From Chlorokybus atmophyticus (taxonomy: Eukaryota; Streptophyta; Chlorokybophyceae; Chlorokybales; Chlorokybaceae): DNA of 64,000 nucleotides. The notes below the pieces were generated by a model that saw only the letters and a program-made list of their open reading frames with translations, searched no databases and had not been told where the DNA came from. Shown here in pieces: positions 1 to 12,507 of this stretch (within the stretch, counting starts at the first letter, position 1; each line of letters opens with the position of its first letter). A program made the translations under genes and the position numbers. The stretch spans positions 760,878 to 824,877 of the forward strand of contig RHPI01003369.1 of NCBI GenBank assembly GCA_009103225.1, read 5' to 3'.

Positions 1-2560
1 CACTTGCATTCGTCACCGTGCGTTCCACCTACTCATTACCTACGCTTTACTACTGCCCAACCTTGTTAGACATGCAGGCAGGCAGGCAGGCAAGCGCCAT
101 TACTCCAATGACATTGGCAGTTGTCATTGCTCCCCATGTACTCAGACTTTGGTTTTAATCTTTGATGTTTAGCACTGCCATGCATGCCAACAGGGCGGGC
201 TCTAATTACCGAACACTACCTATGCATGCAGGGTGCTCCCGGTCAAGCACCCACCTTACCACACCACCACCACATAGCATCACGCATCGCAACATGCCCG
301 CCTTATGCCTTAACATAGGGTAGCCAGCCGCTCACCAAGACCGCATGGACTGGCCCCTGGCACGGGAACGGCTACGCCTGTGTATTTAAAAGCACGTGCA
401 TGCACAACCTTAATACCACATAGCTTAGTATGTACTACCAGTACGTATTAAGCGTAGTACATTGACACGTAATACGTTGCGTAAATTGATAAGGTGTCAG
501 CATGGAGTGACCATATTGCTCATATTCGGCGAGCTTGTGATGCTCGGCCGCATGCTCTTCACGGAACACGGAATGTGATTACTCGATGCTGTCTACGTCA
601 TTGGTAGGTGTGTACCACGACATAGGTGTCTTTATAGCCATGTGTACATTATGCGATCATGACAATAGTCATTGATCAGCTGTGCATACAATAGTTTTTT
701 AACGTTGTACTACTATTACTATGCAGGGAATACATGTATAAATGTACACATAACTCATGAGTGGATTGGCTTGACCGAGACAGTTGTAACATAGCTTTTG
801 TAATATATAGGCTCATTATTACGCACTTAGTGTTGCCTTGCGGCAGCGTGTAATCATGACATGCATGTCTGCATCGCGTAGCGTATGCCATGTGCAAATA
901 AGGAGTCCTCAAAGGTCAGCAAACAATGTCATACAACCACTGGATTATTTGCATGCTTTAAGCTCATCCATCATATGGATTATAGTAGTGAACAAAGTTA
1001 TTGTTGCATCCAATGCATGCCAACACCATGTGTTGCTTACAATTTTTAATATACACACATATGATTGCTAATGTTAAAAGGATACTAGCGGGTCACTTAT
1101 TAGTTGATAAGATGATAAGGTAACAGTCCAAGGTGGCTGCTAAGTTCAATAGCACATGTCCATGCCTGTGCCTGACAGCACTTCACATATCATATACACA
1201 TGTTGCCTTTGCCAAGTATTGACGCTTTCGGCCCGCCGGCGGCTGCGTATGAACATACAATCCTTCAACCAAACTTGTGGATGCTACGATAAAATACAAC
1301 AGATTGCAGTATGTAATCTTTCACATATATTATACTATATATGTTGTGAAATGTTTATCACCAAACATGTAGGGAGGTACTCCTCAACCTTATAAACAGC
1401 AACCAAAGGTGACATCAATGATAATGAGTATGTATTCATCGCTTAGAAATCCAAGAGTTTTACAAATGGGTACAACAGATAGTATGCTGCATGCCATGCA
1501 TGCATGGGTGTCATTCACAACAAGCACATGCACAACATGCAACTCCGTATCATACATAACTCACCACCGTACTACGCTACCTACGCTATTACTACCCTAC
1601 ACGCTGTTTGCCGTGTGTGTGCATTTGCTTTTGTAAACATGAAAACTTAACTGCTCGTTAATTTAACAATTTGGGCAATATACTTCGGTTATCATGTCAA
1701 ATTTTGTCTTGTAACTTAAGGTAGGAGAAGTATAATAGATGACATGTGAAGAGGAATAAATGGGATGTGCACAAAATTGCATATGCCAACATATGTGCAT
1801 ACGTGCAGCGGCTTCACATAGGTGCTGTCTCAAACCTCAGGCAAGGCATGTCGCATGTGATCCATACTTGCACTGGCTCGTGTTCACATGGGAGCCAAGG
1901 GCTGGCCACTGGTAATGGTTACCTCGAGGACAGTACAAAAATACAGCTTGCTGTCGCACACATGTGAAGTAGTGCATGATGCACATTCCACGTGCCTCAC
2001 ATTTCAACACATGCTGGCACAGCAGCACACCCTTTCGTACACAATCAAATCACACACAACGCCCCAACACATATGCAACCACTTAGCTAAGCCACCTCGT
2101 TTCTTTCTCTACCATTGACTCTACGGCTCTACTTAGTAGTAGTCTCAGTTAGTACCGCCAGCCCTGATTGGTAACAAATTCGTGATTGCCTGCACAAAAT
2201 ACCGTGTGCGGACGCCCGCCATCCCCCAACTGTCCAAACATCTGAACTCTCACCATTGTTGCTCAGTTGTTTGTGATGGTGAGCTGTTCAACAACAACAA
2301 ATTGCGACTGACGTTGTTTGCATGCAGATGTGAAAGTGAAGGTCGCTGTGGTTGAGTCAGGGTAGGTAGCTGTGCAGCTGTGGTCAAGTCAACTATACTT
2401 GAAGGTGCACAGCGCTTGACATGTGGTAGCGCATAAAGCAGAAACAGCAACTACACTGCAGCTCTTTGATTAATAGCAACTGTGGAACGTAGACGTGCTC
2501 ACCACTGTGCACATGCTGAATAAGCGCCCATGACGCAGTTCACAACAGAGTTCAATCCGG
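1..2560. other. Intergenic, no gene seen
   Basis: Only short overlapping open frames occur, with no recognisable protein and no series of phase-compatible exons. The stretch is rich in GCATGC-type words and has a short (GCAG)n run near 75-91. Parts near 26-75 and 1490-1640 resemble the interspersed repeat seen at 3.8-5.1 kb (the TACCTACGC...CGTTAGACAT motif). No RNA gene was recognised by eye. Confidence 0.5.
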
Positions 2561-2576
2561 TATAACCTGCGCGACC

Positions 2577-3115
2577 TCCTCAATGGGCACCGGCATCGTT
2601 CTCGAGGGGCTCCAAAGCACACATTTGTTCATAGTACTGGAGGGCGTCAAACTGCTTGGTCAGGTTTCCTTTCCCATAGTAATGGTGCCGTCGGTCTTGC
2701 TCGGTGTTGTACATCACCCCAATGTAACGCATGAAGTGGTTCTCTTTGTCCAACATCTGTGTCGCCTTTTAATGTCCCTGAAGCAAAGCCAAAAAGCCGG
2801 CAATCCCGACTGCACACCGGTAAGGGACAATCAGTGAGCGTACATCGTTTGTATTACATTCAATTGTGCACCGGGTGGCAATGCAACCAACATTGAGCAC
2901 CTGATGCAGCAAGTTCTCGCACGAATCCTCTTGGCCTGGGCACGAGCGACATGCGTTCAGGACGCTCACCCCATGCCGGAGCGGCAATAACGTTCCCAGC
3001 AAACGCTGTCTGGTTACATCCCCAAGTTGGACAACCAGTTGTATACCTTCAATGAGCGACAGAGGCTGGGATAGCATTGCAACATACTTGCCCTATGAGG
3101 AACGACTTGTCAGTG
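2577..3115 (-). pseudogene. Erythromycin-esterase-like relic (3' exons only)
   Basis: A decayed copy of the last three exons of the esterase family found intact at 17494-21212. Near 3090-3115 it reads GTDKSFLIGQ followed by a GT donor, like exon 12. Near 2890-3020 a frame-shifted version of the exon with the TVTAA and W-G-x-x-PER motifs is visible. Near 2577-2812 the last exon can be read only by changing frame: the part corresponding to SGLPAFWL is in one frame and MLDKENHFMRYIGV is in another. The 5' exons are absent. The frameshifts make a functional product very unlikely. It is in the same orientation as the broken copy at 5585-9063, so it may be the remains of a tandem array. Confidence 0.75.
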
Positions 3116-3799
3116 CCATATACGGATGGTGTTGTCTGCTCACCTCAGCAACCACATTTTGAGGGGTTTAGATATGATTACACCTCTGCGGCCTATGCCA
3201 ACCGCGTGTGCCTATAACAGACGCTCGGTTCAACACTAGTAAGTTGTAGACATAGGGTGATGGTAAAGTGGAGTTGCTAGGAAAGCTAACAACTGGTTTG
3301 TGCAATATGTTTGAACGTGTGTCATTGGCACTGGGTCACCAACTATTATCAATATGTGGCGACACAATTGTACACATGAACACATAATTTGTTACATGAG
3401 GTGGTAGTACATGAAGCATTCAAAATGTGCTGGAGTGTTGAATGTGTTGGCCAACATAATCTGCACCACAAAATTGATTACATCAGTAGCGTTTGCATAA
3501 GCAATTATGCTGGTGAAGTTGTACACATGTTGCAGCACTAAAAGGACACACAGCCGAGGGCGGTATGGAGTGTAAGCATATACGATGGCGGCGTGCTGTA
3601 TGGAGGCTGACATGCGCCCGCGTGGGGTGTGTGTTGGGTGTGCGTAAGGTCCGTGTGACATGGGTCAGAGGTGTGACGTGTGTGTGTCTCGTGTGTGGAA
3701 TGTGCGATCGAGCTTGTTTACGATAAAAAATATATGCCTTGGAAGAAGTTGTGACATGCAACGCACCAACGACACAGCACACCACCAAGTACTCACATG

Positions 3800-5110
3800 A
3801 ACCACCGGGCTGTCCACCTACTCACTACCTACCTTAAGTACTAACCCAACCACGTTAGACATACATGCATGCATGCACGTGTGACTACCTGCACGCAACA
3901 GCGCTGAGCGTGGTCAACGTCTACAGTCAGCAATCAGCGGGTGCAATGAAAGGCAGCAGCAGGCACAGCGCCCCCACTCCTTCTCCTCCCTCTGCCCTTT
4001 CCTCCTCCCTCCCTCTCCCGCTCTCTCCCGCGCCTCTTCACCCTCCTCAGCCCGGTCCCCTCGCTGTGTCACAGGCCGTTTGGTCGAGGGTTTGCCCACC
4101 CTCAGGGGCTCAGTCGAGGGTCTCTCCATCTGGCAGACCCACTCGCTCAATGCCCCTCTCGCCATGCTCTCGCAGCATGTTGTGCCAGTCGTGTGGCGCG
4201 CATGCGCATGCATGCTGTAGTGCTGGTACGGGTTAGCGGTGGAGGTGTGGGGTAGGGGTTGTACAGAAGATTTTATGCTGGATTAGTCACATGCAAAGTG
4301 TGACACAGCAACAACACAGCAACACAACATGCAGCAGTGGGCACATACCATGCTTACACTCTACACCAGCAATCCACCACCGGGCTATCTACTCTACATA
4401 CCACGCTAAGCCCTTGCCCATTAGTCCAACATGCATGGTGTCTAGACACCATTTACCTGCACCGCGATGGTTAGCGACCAGCCTTCTTTATGTGCTAGTG
4501 TAGCGTGTGGGATAGTCACACAACATGTACAAATGTATATATGTAGGTTCCAGTGTGGGCCTGGTGTATATAAGGGGTATGGTACGGTGGCAGCATGCAT
4601 GGTGTGGACAATGCGAATGGCATGCATCAGCACAAGCATACACACGCTTTACACATCAAATTTAACCACCGGGCTAGTTCTATGGCTGCTTGCTACACTA
4701 CACCAATGCTAGCCCGCCCCGTTAGACATACAAGCATGCATTCAGTTAGTACCTGCTCACATGGGCGCTGGTCAGTCCGTTGTCAACCACGGCCACAGCT
4801 GCAACAGCATCAACATGCAGGACAACTCCCCCCTCTCCCTCCGCTCCCTCTGCCTCCGCCCTCCTCTCAGCCACTACTGCGCGGGCTGCTGCGTGCCGCA
4901 GTTGTCAACAACCCTTGCCGCGCAGTGCTCACGTCAGCACTGCGCTGGGCAGGGACCTTTAGGTCGTACGCTGGGGCTGTGCTGCTGTGCTGGTCAGGTG
5001 CAGCTGGTAGGGTTGGGTGGTGGGGTTGGTGTGTACTGGGTAGAGCAGCTGCGCATGCTAGCAACTCGCTCGCGCTGCACGGGAGGGAGTGGAGCAAGCT
5101 GTGCGCACCG
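3800..5110. repeat. Interspersed/tandem repeat, about three related blocks
   Basis: Blocks starting near 3800, 4365 and 4665 share the same ordered words: an ACCACCGGGCT start, a TACTC/TACATACC stretch, a CCCxCCxCGTTAGACATACA word and then a run of GCATGCAT. The first and third also continue into similar pyrimidine-rich CTCCCTCxGC tracts (about 3975-4050 and 4825-4870). A weaker copy lies at 26-75 and possibly at 1540-1610. No coding capacity is recognisable; open frames across the CT-rich tracts are compositional. It may be a non-autonomous interspersed element or a local tandem array of about 0.9 kb. The ends were set by eye and are approximate. Confidence 0.55.
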
Positions 5111-5584
5111 GTATACATATGTATATAACCTTGTATACGCGATAGGCAGGCGTTTCAAAATGTTCGTGATCCACGTGACATGTCCACCTCGAAAACCAAG
5201 AAATGGCATGCTGCATGAGCGCCATAACAGATCGGGCTGGTTGACAACGTGGCGATGTTCTACATAGACTGGACTAACACATCTTCCGGACATGATACAC
5301 TACAACAAGTTCACCTTCCTTACGCCGTCACTGCATATTTCGCACCACCACCGCAGGATAATCCAGGGGGGTGCGCCGTGCCACTTGTCTAGCATTCCCT
5401 TTATACACTTTACACCAACTGTAGTTCAACACCTACCATAAAGATACTGGCGGATGACTTCACGCTGCCTGGAGACATGTACAACACCCTCACAACCACA
5501 ACTACGCATTCTCATCCTTGTCTATGTTGCGCTACACACACAACTGCGCTGTGTTTCGTCTCACTCAAAACCAATAAGCGAGAC

Positions 5585-8500
5585 TCAACGTCCTTCAGGA
5601 GTAGTCTGCAAGACCTCCTCAATGGCTTCACCGGCGTCGTGATCGAGCGGTTCAACAGCACGCGTGCTCTCGTAGTACACGAGCGCGTCAAACTGCTTCG
5701 TCACCTGTCCTCTGCCGTAGTAGTGGTGTAGACGGTCCCTCTCCGTGCTGTACACCACACCGATGTAACGCATGAAGCGATACTCCTCGTCCAACATCTC
5801 CTTGGCTTCGTTTTCGTCTTTGAAGTTGAGCCAAAAGGCTGGCAGGCCAGACTGCATGCGTTGAGGGGCTTAGTAGTTAACCAGATAGTTTTCAGGTTGA
5901 TATGAGACTTGCAGAGATAATCAGTGAGCCTTCGGCATCACCTGGTAGAAAAGATGCTCATAGGAGTCTTCCCGGCATGGCATCACTTGAACGCGCTCAG
6001 GCGGGTCACCCCATTCCAATGCTGCAGTCACGGTGCCAGTGAATGTGATCTGCATGTGGAACACTTAGCAAGCAGACACAAGCATGATATGTAGAGTGAG
6101 ACCAATGTATACCTGCCCTACGAGGTAAGCCTTGTCACTGCCATGCTTCTCGCGCACCAACTGGTCAAGACTGAACTCGCACCTGCTGCAAGTGTCAAAG
6201 TAGCGTTATCTGAGTAACTTGTGACAGGATGGCATCCTGTTACATGTTGGCCAGTATGCATGCGACTGCAGTCATGCGCACTTGCGCGCAGTATTATACA
6301 CAGGGGAGCTTTCCTGTGACTATCGAAGTGTAACTTACCCGGGGGCTCTCATCCAGTCTGTTGCCCGTGCGTCACCTGCATGCGAGTTGTGCGTCCACAC
6401 AACAACCTTTGTTCCCTCTTCAGAGCGCTTTTGGTTGAGATACTCAATAAGAGCCTGCACAATTAGCAACAATCCGTTGACACTTGCTACGTCTGTGTGG
6501 ACGTCGAGTTCGCTGTTGATTTGTTCACACTAAACTTACATCAAGTATCTTCATCATGTGCGACTCTCGCACATTCCAGGAATCATCCTGTGCCAAAAAC
6601 ATGGCTCTGTAGTACTTCTCAGAGTCTGCGTGCAAGTGAGTTGGCAAGAGGAACCTAAAAACCTAACAGTATGCACAGGTAGAACATGCAATCTTGGTAG
6701 CTTTCAATAAAGCAAGCAACTGCACTGCTTCAATACAGATACACTACTGAGCCTCTAGGAGGCCCCAGCAGGCGTACCTGCAACAACCAGTGCGCTTTGC
6801 TCTGCATAGAAATAGTCATCGGCAAGCTCGTTCTGGTCGCGATGCGCTTTGCTCACAATCTCACATTTCTTCTTCAGCATGTCGTTGAGCATGTCCCAGA
6901 CATGCTGTTCGCAATTGGCACAGCCAAGGCTAGCTGCATGGCAATCACTTTATGAACACAAACCCGTAACGAATGCAAGGGGTCTGAACCAATGGCCTCT
7001 CTACTGCAGCAAAGGCGGTTGTTGGAGCATAGCAGTTCACATCGTTGGGATACCTGCCAGCCCATACCTGCATATTGTGCCAAATAGCCTGGTTGATCTG
7101 GTGGTGAAACTAAGTGCACATGCCGTGATCACTTCACACAAGCTACATCTCATACCATTGCTCGGAGCGGAAGGTGTCAAAGCATGTGTACCGCTGCCTT
7201 GCCTGCTCAAATAGTTCGTGGTCTTCTTTCGCCAGGAACCGAAGCACGTCTTGCATGGCTTCGCGCATGCAGTATAGATCCAGACCTGCAAAGTTGTTCA
7301 GAAGGCATCAAGTTTGAGACACGCACCAGTAAACATACCCTATTGTATCTTCTGTACACACGTCTGTGCGAGTGCTTACCATACACGCCTACGAGGTCAG
7401 GGCCATACCGGCCTCCAGCATGGCCTGCAGCAAAGCCTTCAAGTGTTAACTCCATGGCTGATGTAAGCCAGATTTAGCAAAATTCAGCACTGAGCAGAGA
7501 AACAAAAACCAATGTGGCCTTCATGGCTGGCTGATGGCAGGGCTTGCGCTGGCGCATTCTTCTCTGACTAGCATGCATGCACGGTAACAGTCAGCTGGTC
7601 ACAAGACTGTTGTTTTGTACACCGCAATGGGTTTACACCTCTCCACCAAAGCAAATGGCATTGCATCGCATGCAGCTTGCTTATACAAGCTTGGTGAGCG
7701 TACTGACCGTTCCAGATTTTGCCATAAGCCACATATTGTATTAGCGCAACCACCCAACGAAATCCAACATGTTGGCGTGGCGCCACATCCAGGCTGGAAA
7801 TCTCCTGCGCATGTTCCAGTGCCGCAGAGTAGCTGTGTGTGTGTGTGTGCGTGCGCGCGTCCGCGCGTCCTACCAGCATTCAAGCCACGCGCAAAAAGGC
7901 ACAATGGCGAGAGTGTGTTTTGCATATGGCATGCATGCGCTTTGCAAGCTAACAGCCGAGAGAAGTGATTGGCTCATGTGCACCTGAGCGAAGAAAGAGC
8001 CTCAGCCGCCACCGTCATGCTGTTGTCCACGCCGCGCACGAAGCGGTTGATGGCGTATGCATCCGGCCAGTCGGCCTCCAGCGCAATGGCTCTGAAACCA
8101 TGCTCTTCTATCAACCGTCTGCAGAGCATTGAGGGTTAGCATTCTTCACATGACCCCCCCCCCCCCAAAAAAAACAACCAACTATGCGTTAGGCTGAAGC
8201 TTGCCACAGCTGTACTACAGCTGCGGCAAGCTGGGTTAGTAATCCCAGCTTGTAACATGAACTGCTGTCTTTTTAACGGTGACTTCAACCACATCAACAT
8301 GAACAACATGCGTTGCTGGCGCTATGATACGTGCAAGCATTCAGTTACTAGAAAGGCTTGTGAGTAACCAGTGCATAATGGCGATGGCGATGTGTGTAAG
8401 AGACGCAAGCGTTTCACATGCCAACAAGATGAGAATGGGAGGTACCTGGTGATGATGTTGCGCTCGCTGTAGAAGTCATGTGTACCGTGTGAGCCCCTGC

Positions 8501-9063
8501 CTATCAGCACGAATTGTGCTTTGCCAGCCTCTTTGAGCAGCTCGTTGTAGGAAGTAGCGGCGCCCGTGAGCTACAGCAAGCATGCACAGCAATGGTCAGC
8601 ATACAAACAGGAACAGGAAGTCGGTCAAACGACTTCTTCTTCGTGAGTTATACCATATTGTCAATGCACCCTTGAGGCCAAAGCAACTGAGCGACTTTAC
8701 GAGCGGCTTGTAAAATGCTTCCGCCCGTAACCGTTACCAAGCGCAAGCACAGATTGTTTGTGCAATCAAAGCAATACTCACACAAGCTATGCTGCAAAAC
8801 TATGGCTCCTACAGCTTTTGCTCTGGTACCCACTGCATGCTGCCCCATGTAAGACCACTGGTGGGCCTCTAGTAGGGCTTAAAAGGTCTCTGCTACATTC
8901 TGCAAAGCTTACATGAAGTGCAAGCTGCAAAAGCAATGCAGCTTGCACTTGCCTGGATGGCATGCTTCCGTATCTTCTGTCCCTGGGCGGAAGCCGCCTG
9001 AGGCCTCTTGATGCCCCAGATCACATGGTCGCCAGCCTCTGGGGGCGTCGGCGTCTCCATCAT
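5585..9063 (-). pseudogene. Erythromycin-esterase-like gene, broken copy
   Basis: Homologue of the intact gene at 17494-21212. Exons run downward: 9063-8953, 8570-8446, 8118-7984, 7804-7708, 7424-7380, about 7285-7145, 6933-6778, 6625-6540, 6454-6339, 6182-6113, 6049-5942 and 5851-5585. Family motifs are kept: [64 protein letters not shown]. Two lesions are visible. An in-frame TAA at 7741-7743 falls where the intact copy has Glu (WLR-stop-YN against WLREYN). The donor after exon TCFDTFRSEQW has lost about four bases, so the next junction goes out of phase. Equivalents of two short internal exons (51 and 37 bases) were not found. The first intron appears to be GC-AG (CAG/GCAAGT at 8953/8952). 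Most exons keep exactly the lengths of the intact copy, so inactivation looks recent. Confidence 0.8.
8198..8250. repeat. Intronic nested hairpins
   Basis: Within an intron of the broken esterase, 8198-8214 and 8216-8232 form a 17-bp inverted repeat with one mismatch and a one-base loop. It overlaps a second hairpin whose arms CAAGCTGGG and CCCAGCTTG flank an eight-base loop, so the stems can exchange. Just upstream is a poly-C run next to a poly-A run (about 8153-8174). The function is unknown. It could be a fragment of a small foldback transposon. Confidence 0.7.
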
Positions 9064-9109
9064 GCTGCTTGCTGTTGCAATGCTTGCAATTGCGCAAGAC
9101 CTCACCCGT

Positions 9110-11130
9110 GAATGGCACTGTGAGCGTCACCACACTGTTTCCTCTTCCTGCTTCACCTCCTGCTTAATCCCGCCCTCCCTCTGCTGCTCCCCAGCGAGGC
9201 TGTGCGCTCGCTTGATTTGCCATGCATGCTTCTTCAAGCTGAATCTGACGAAAAGGCATGCTTGGCTTGCAGCCATCCAAGCTACTGCTGATGTGTCCAC
9301 ACCCCGCTTGCGTCCTACCACGCAAACATAGTAGGTATGTTGAGAGCAGCAGTCCCACTGCAGATAGCGATAAGCCTCGCAGCTTTGACAGCTTGCACAC
9401 ATACAACCGTCACATATTTCGTGGGGCTGCTACCACATCTCGTTGTGGATGGATACGGCCACTGTGAGGCCATGCCACGCACCGTGTGAACTACGCAGCT
9501 TTCATGGCTGGAGAGCAACCTTTCACAGCCTTAAGCACACATGTCAAACGCTCCTGTCATCCTACTGTGGTCTTGAACGCAGCTAAAGAGGTTGGCGGAG
9601 GCGAGCTCCTCTCCTCTAAGCACCTCATGCATGACTGTCTTGACTACGCATAATGCTTGTCGCAGTCACACTGTGCGTTGCGCAGCACGAAGCACAAGGC
9701 GGCGGAGAGCTTCACCAGCTACTGCAACTAGGTGGGCTCCTATCATAGGCGAAGGCACTGCTGCTCTGGGTGATAAACGTCAATGGCTTGATTAAATCGC
9801 TTGATAGAGTCTTATTGAGCAGCACCAAGTCTTCACCCGAGGCGGTGTACACCGCTAGGCGTGATGATGAGGTGGATGGACAGGTAGCAGGCCTCCTGGC
9901 ATGATGGTGATTACTCATAGGAGAAAATAGCCACACTTTGGCATGATGTAAATCACGTTTGGTCGGCAATAAGCCAAGTTGGTTTTGAGATGAAATGCTT
10001 ATTTGCAGCTCTACTAGCAGCTCCCTTCGACTGGGCTATGCATGCATGCTAGCTGCATGTATAGGCCAGGTTTTCGTGCACACATGATGGTGATCTGTAA
10101 TGTAGCGATTGTTGTGTTCGTTCAGTGCATTGTAGCGGAGCCTGTGGCGCAGCCTTGCAACCATCCCAACGACTGCATTTTCCCTTCTCTCATACACCCG
10201 TGTACAAATGTGCTATGGTACTAGCTATAGTACAGGCAGCACATCGCACACCGCATGTACCTATGTAATGAGGTTGTAGCTATAGGAAAAAGCAATTTTC
10301 CGTATTTTATGGTCTCCAACAAAACATGCTGACAGAGATGCGCACCACTGTGGCGCCCGCGTGAGCACCAGGGTCTTCATTAACACATGCTGGCAAGCTG
10401 TAGCTGCAGCTCCGGCAACCAATTGCCTGATGCGGTCCTATGGCGAGAAGTGGCTACTAGTACAGATAGCACATAGCCAACTGGGTGACCTCTTTGTGTG
10501 TGTGCGCGCGTGCAGCATGCGCTTCATGTTGTTGCACACGGCGAGTTATAGTATGCACACGTCATGCACGCACACAGCGGCAGCGGATTCATGGTGAGAG
10601 TGCGAGTTTACCGCTAGCCGCGTGGTGACATGGCTTGCGCACAAGGCACACACATGGTTCACACGTACTCAGTGTCATTACCTAAATTGATGACTGACAT
10701 CCAAGTGCACCTCTGTTGCGGATGCAACGCAAGAGGGTGAGTGTACGCCAATGCTTGTCGGACAAGCTGTTTACGCTAACCATAGCACCGTCCTCAGCAG
10801 TTGAGCTGTCACAAGTGACCACATCCAACACTGAGACAATGACACAGATACCATGCGACTTGCAGTAGGTGTGAGTTCAGTCTTGGCCAGCTGGCGCGCG
10901 GGAGAAGCACGGCAGTGACAGGGCTTATATACGCAGGGCAGGTATGCATTGGTGTCAATCTGTAGGTAGACCTGATCGTGTTCGTTTGCTGCAGTGGTTT
11001 ATGTGAATAGATCACATTCGCTGGCACGGTGACTGCAGCACCGGAATGCGGCGAACCACCTGAGCACGTGCGAGTGCTGCCATGTCAGGAAGAATCTTAT
11101 GATAAACTCCTCTAACAGGTGATGCTTGAA
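9110..11130. other. Intergenic, no gene seen
   Basis: No exon chain or recognisable family was found. A minus-strand stretch around 9780-9850 gives a protein-like reading (RFNQAIDVYHPEQQCLRL) that ends quickly; it could be a fragment of a decayed transposable element but could not be assigned. GT/CA-rich and GCATGC words are scattered through the region. Confidence 0.4.
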
Positions 11131-11204
11131 TCTCTCTGTGTATCCCTGCCATCTACACTATAGCCTGCAAACATGTACTCAACTGTTGGTGTTGTCTGAT
11201 GTAT

Positions 11205-11470
11205 GCAGTCTGGCCTACCAGCCTTCTGGCTCAACTTCAGAGACACCAATGAAGCCAAGGAGATGTTGGACAAGGAGTATCTCTTCATGCGTTACAGTCC
11301 GTGTGGTGTACAGCACAGAGAGGGACCGTCTACATCACTACTATGGCAGAGGACAGGTGACGAAGCAGTTTGATGCCCTTGTCTACTATGAGGACACGCG
11401 TGCTGTGGAACCACTCGATCATGACCCCGGCGAATCCATTGAAGAGGTCCCGCCAGACTGTTCCGGATAG
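11205..11470 (+). pseudogene. Erythromycin-esterase-like relic (last exon, inverted)
   Basis: A copy of the final exon of the esterase family on the opposite strand to the other copies. It starts at a preserved acceptor (TATGCAG) with SGLPAFWLNF, then a small insertion at about 11293-11298 shifts the frame where the others read MRYIGVVYSTERD; the rest continues in a second frame to a TAG at 11468-11470. The following 150 bases (to about 11620) closely match the sequence downstream of the broken copy (reverse complement of about 5440-5600). The intron acceptor is kept and there is no poly(A), so this is a DNA-level duplication of the 3' end of the 5.6-kb copy rather than a retrocopy. Confidence 0.8.
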
Positions 11471-11639
11471 ATGTTGAGTGTCGGTATTGGTTTTATGTGA
11501 CACAAAGCACATCGCAGTCGCAGCATAGAACAGCACACAACAAGAATAAGAATGCGTAGCCCGTAATTGTGAATTTGTACAGTTCTCCAGGCAGCGCTTT
11601 AGTCATCCCTCAGTAATGTAGTGGTCGTAGGTGCAAAGG

Positions 11640-12500
11640 CCTTGAAAGAGATGGTTAGACAAGTCTGCATTCTTTCTTCATGCTGCGGGCGTGGTGGGAA
11701 ATGCGCAATGGACAGCATAAGAAAGGTGAACATGCGTGCAGCTCGCGTCGGGAAGTAGCTGAAAATTGCCAGTTCACGTAGAGAGAAACAAGTACTTTGT
11801 CACGGAAATGTACATGTGCTTGCTATATGCAGTCCCGGCGCTCCCTACGCCTCCGCATATCCGCACACAGATGATGCTACTGACTGGTCATCAGCACGCG
11901 CATGGGAGCCGTCTCATCGTTGTTGTCATTGTCCTGATGCCGTGTTGACGGTGCAGATGGCATGGCAGGTATTATGACTGCCGAGGGGCAGTGCACGTGA
12001 GGGTAGACAGGCTAGGTGCAGCACATAGCCTGGCGGTTACGAACGTGATGTTTGGGTGAGTGCATCACGGGCGCAACACGCATGTGTGGGTGTGTCATGG
12101 TGCCGGGCACGAAGTAATAGAATTCATGCAAGTATGTGTTAGCATGTGTTGCTGAGTACGCATGCACACACACAAATGGTCGCAGACCGGCCCACCTCAG
12201 CACTGATGTTATATACACAATGCATGCACCGACAGTCACACCCGCCGCCTTCATGGTGTGCATCGATATTCGTTTCATGCAATCGATGGTGTAGACTATC
12301 TTGATCTACAAACTCAAAACTCCCATCACAATCTCAAGTAACAAGGTATATGTACGTGCGTGTAACTGTGTCGCACATAAAGCAGTGGTTGGTGAGCCAG
12401 TGCCAGTACTATTCAACCTATCTTTTGCAACTGCATAAACCAGCTGATAGCATGGTGCGTAGTGCCAACGGCATCCCACCCAACCAGCACCACACATGTA
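11640..12500. other. Intergenic, no gene seen
   Basis: No recognisable coding sequence or RNA gene lies between the esterase relic and the end of the F-box gene. Open frames here are short and compositionally random. Confidence 0.4.
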
Positions 12501-12507
12501 CCCTGCA

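Noticed and set aside
4595-5267. Overlapping plus-strand frames of 177 and 168 codons
   Set aside because: They lie in the interspersed repeat with CT-rich tracts, are open in several frames and show no domain.
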